Shown here: piece after piece, positions 5,292 through 6,112 of the stretch | How positions within the stretch are numbered: position 1 is the first letter of the stretch | Layout of the letters: each line of letters starts with the position of its first letter | Assembly (NCBI GenBank): GCA_031285645.1 | Contig: JAITVU010000410.1 | Location: 1 to 6,112, forward strand | Length of the DNA stretch: 6,112 nucleotides | From: Oscillospiraceae bacterium | GTDB lineage: Bacteria > Bacillota > Clostridia > Oscillospirales > Ruminococcaceae | Direction: 5' to 3' | Notes under the pieces: generated by a model | The model's database searches: none | What the model was told of the DNA's origin: nothing | What the model saw: the letters and a program-made list of their open reading frames with translations, nothing else | Translations under genes and position numbers: made by a program

Positions 5292-6112
5292 ATGAAGGTA
5301 ACAGTAAATCAAATTCGCGGCTATCGGCTTCACGCCCATCACCTGGATGAAAAAATCCCATTGGATGAAATAGGAACGGCCGCCGGCGCCTGCGGCCTTC
5401 AAAACACGCCGCCCGGCGCGTGGGAAACAGCTTTATATAATCGCGTGGAAGACTGCACCCTGTACGCATTGAATGACGCCTTATACAATCAGAAAACCTT
5501 GTTGCAGGCATGGAGTTATCGCGGTGTACCCGTTATTTTCCCGACGGATCAAAGCGATATATTCCTCAAACCGTTTATTGCGCGGGAAGGCGAACAGCCG
5601 TGGGTCTACACACGGGGGATTACCGGAGCGCTTGACTATCTGCAAATGTCGTTTGATGATTTATTGCGCCGCGTAAAGAATGCCATACTCTATTTGGATG
5701 ATCATGTCGTCAAAAGCAAGGAAGTGTTAGACCAGGTATTGGCGGACATCATGCAGGATGATCTGCCGGAAGATAAATATTCTCTTTGGCGTGATCCCTC
5801 CATGTACGGCAACCCCGGCAAACAGACTGTTGGCGGCGCTGTGGTGTCTTTTTTGCTGCGCCCATGCTCTTTTAATTCACTTGTTGTGTTTGGCGAACGG
5901 CAGGGGAGCAGTCCGACATTCACTTCATTCAACAATTGGATAGGCCACGCGCCCAATCATATCGGTGACGCGGAGCAGGAACTGGTGCGTAAGTTCCTGC
6001 ATTGCTACGGACCCGCAACGATGGATTACTTTACGAGCTGGTCCGGTTGCTCAAAACCGCAGGCACAACGGCTTTGGAACAGCGTGTCGCATGAAATGAC
6101 GCCTGTTGAGGT
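5292..6112 (+). CDS. Winged-helix protein of the HTH_42 / AlkZ-YcaQ-like DNA glycosylase family (3' end cut by window)
   Basis: 273 codons are open to the window edge with no stop; relatives are usually about 350-400 residues, so roughly a quarter to a third is missing. The N-terminus reads QIRGYRLHAHHLD (7-19), followed by AGACGLQNTPPG (31-42), a Leu-rich helical stretch, and TLLQAWSYRGVPVIFP (69-84). This is the family order in which a Gln motif is followed by an R-G-(T/V)-x-h-x-x-P segment. Near residues 234-262 the KFLHCYGPATMDYF and SWSGCSKPQAQRLW segments match the family's winged-helix part. AlkZ-type interstrand-crosslink glycosylases use Gln-x-Gln (AlkZ) or Gln-x-Asp (YcaQ/AlkX) at this point; here it is Gln37-Asn38-Thr39. 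DNA repair activity is therefore uncertain. GGAGG (5281-5285) lies 6 bases before ATG 5292. Upstream DNA gives it its own promoter, so it is not clearly co-transcribed with the NifX-like gene. Confidence 0.75.
   Translation, partial: MKVTVNQIRGYRLHAHHLDEKIPLDEIGTAAGACGLQNTPPGAWETALYNRVEDCTLYALNDALYNQKTLLQAWSYRGVPVIFPTDQSDIFLKPFIAREGEQPWVYTRGITGALDYLQMSFDDLLRRVKNAILYLDDHVVKSKEVLDQVLADIMQDDLPEDKYSLWRDPSMYGNPGKQTVGGAVVSFLLRPCSFNSLVVFGERQGSSPTFTSFNNWIGHAPNHIGDAEQELVRKFLHCYGPATMDYFTSWSGCSKPQAQRLWNSVSHEMTPVE

Noticed and set aside
5098..5511. 137-codon minus-strand open frame overlapping the start of the AlkZ-like gene
   Set aside because: It is antisense to a recognisable family member and its translation shows no family features.

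Overview
The window looks like a piece of chromosome from a spore-forming or gut-type anaerobic Firmicute (class Clostridia is the best guess). The basis is AGGAGG-type ribosome binding sites, consensus sigma-A promoters, a lipoprotein solute-binding protein with a Ser/Ala linker, a spore-surface-type collagen-like protein, and a UPF0251 (DUF134) regulator paired with a NifX/NafY-like protein. The assignment is inferred from gene content only. No rRNA, tRNA, transposase, phage gene or CRISPR array is visible.

Layout. 1-257: AT-rich promoter and leader with a near-perfect sigma-A promoter and an orphan Shine-Dalgarno sequence. 258-2033 (+): large ABC-transporter solute-binding lipoprotein of the LplA type, closed by a strong intrinsic terminator. 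2092-2365: non-coding gap between convergent genes, with several inverted repeats. 2366-3571 (-): collagen-like protein with 80 uninterrupted Gly-X-Y triplets, an N-terminal cysteine cluster and a C-terminal globular domain of BclA/C1q-like character. 3572-4031: divergent intergenic region with a nested inverted-repeat element and a promoter framed by a perfect 15-bp inverted repeat. 4032-4391 (+): UPF0251/DUF134 Cys-rich DNA-binding protein. 4518-4907 (+): NifX/NafY/NifB-C-terminal-like protein with a His-rich tail. 4908-5291: non-coding, dense in hairpins, with a promoter. 5292 to the window end (+): 5' part of an HTH_42 / AlkZ-YcaQ-like winged-helix protein, cut by the window edge.

How the genes work together. 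The UPF0251 and NifX-like genes probably form a two-gene unit controlled from one promoter. The inverted repeat over that promoter suggests autoregulation by the UPF0251 protein or another dimeric regulator. No other nitrogen-fixation gene is seen, so a general metal or Fe-S handling role is more likely than FeMo-cofactor synthesis. The solute-binding protein, collagen-like protein and AlkZ-like protein look like independent transcription units. The most noteworthy items are the promoter-spanning operator, the two hairpin-rich intergenic elements, and the altered catalytic-motif position (Gln-Asn-Thr) in the AlkZ-like protein.
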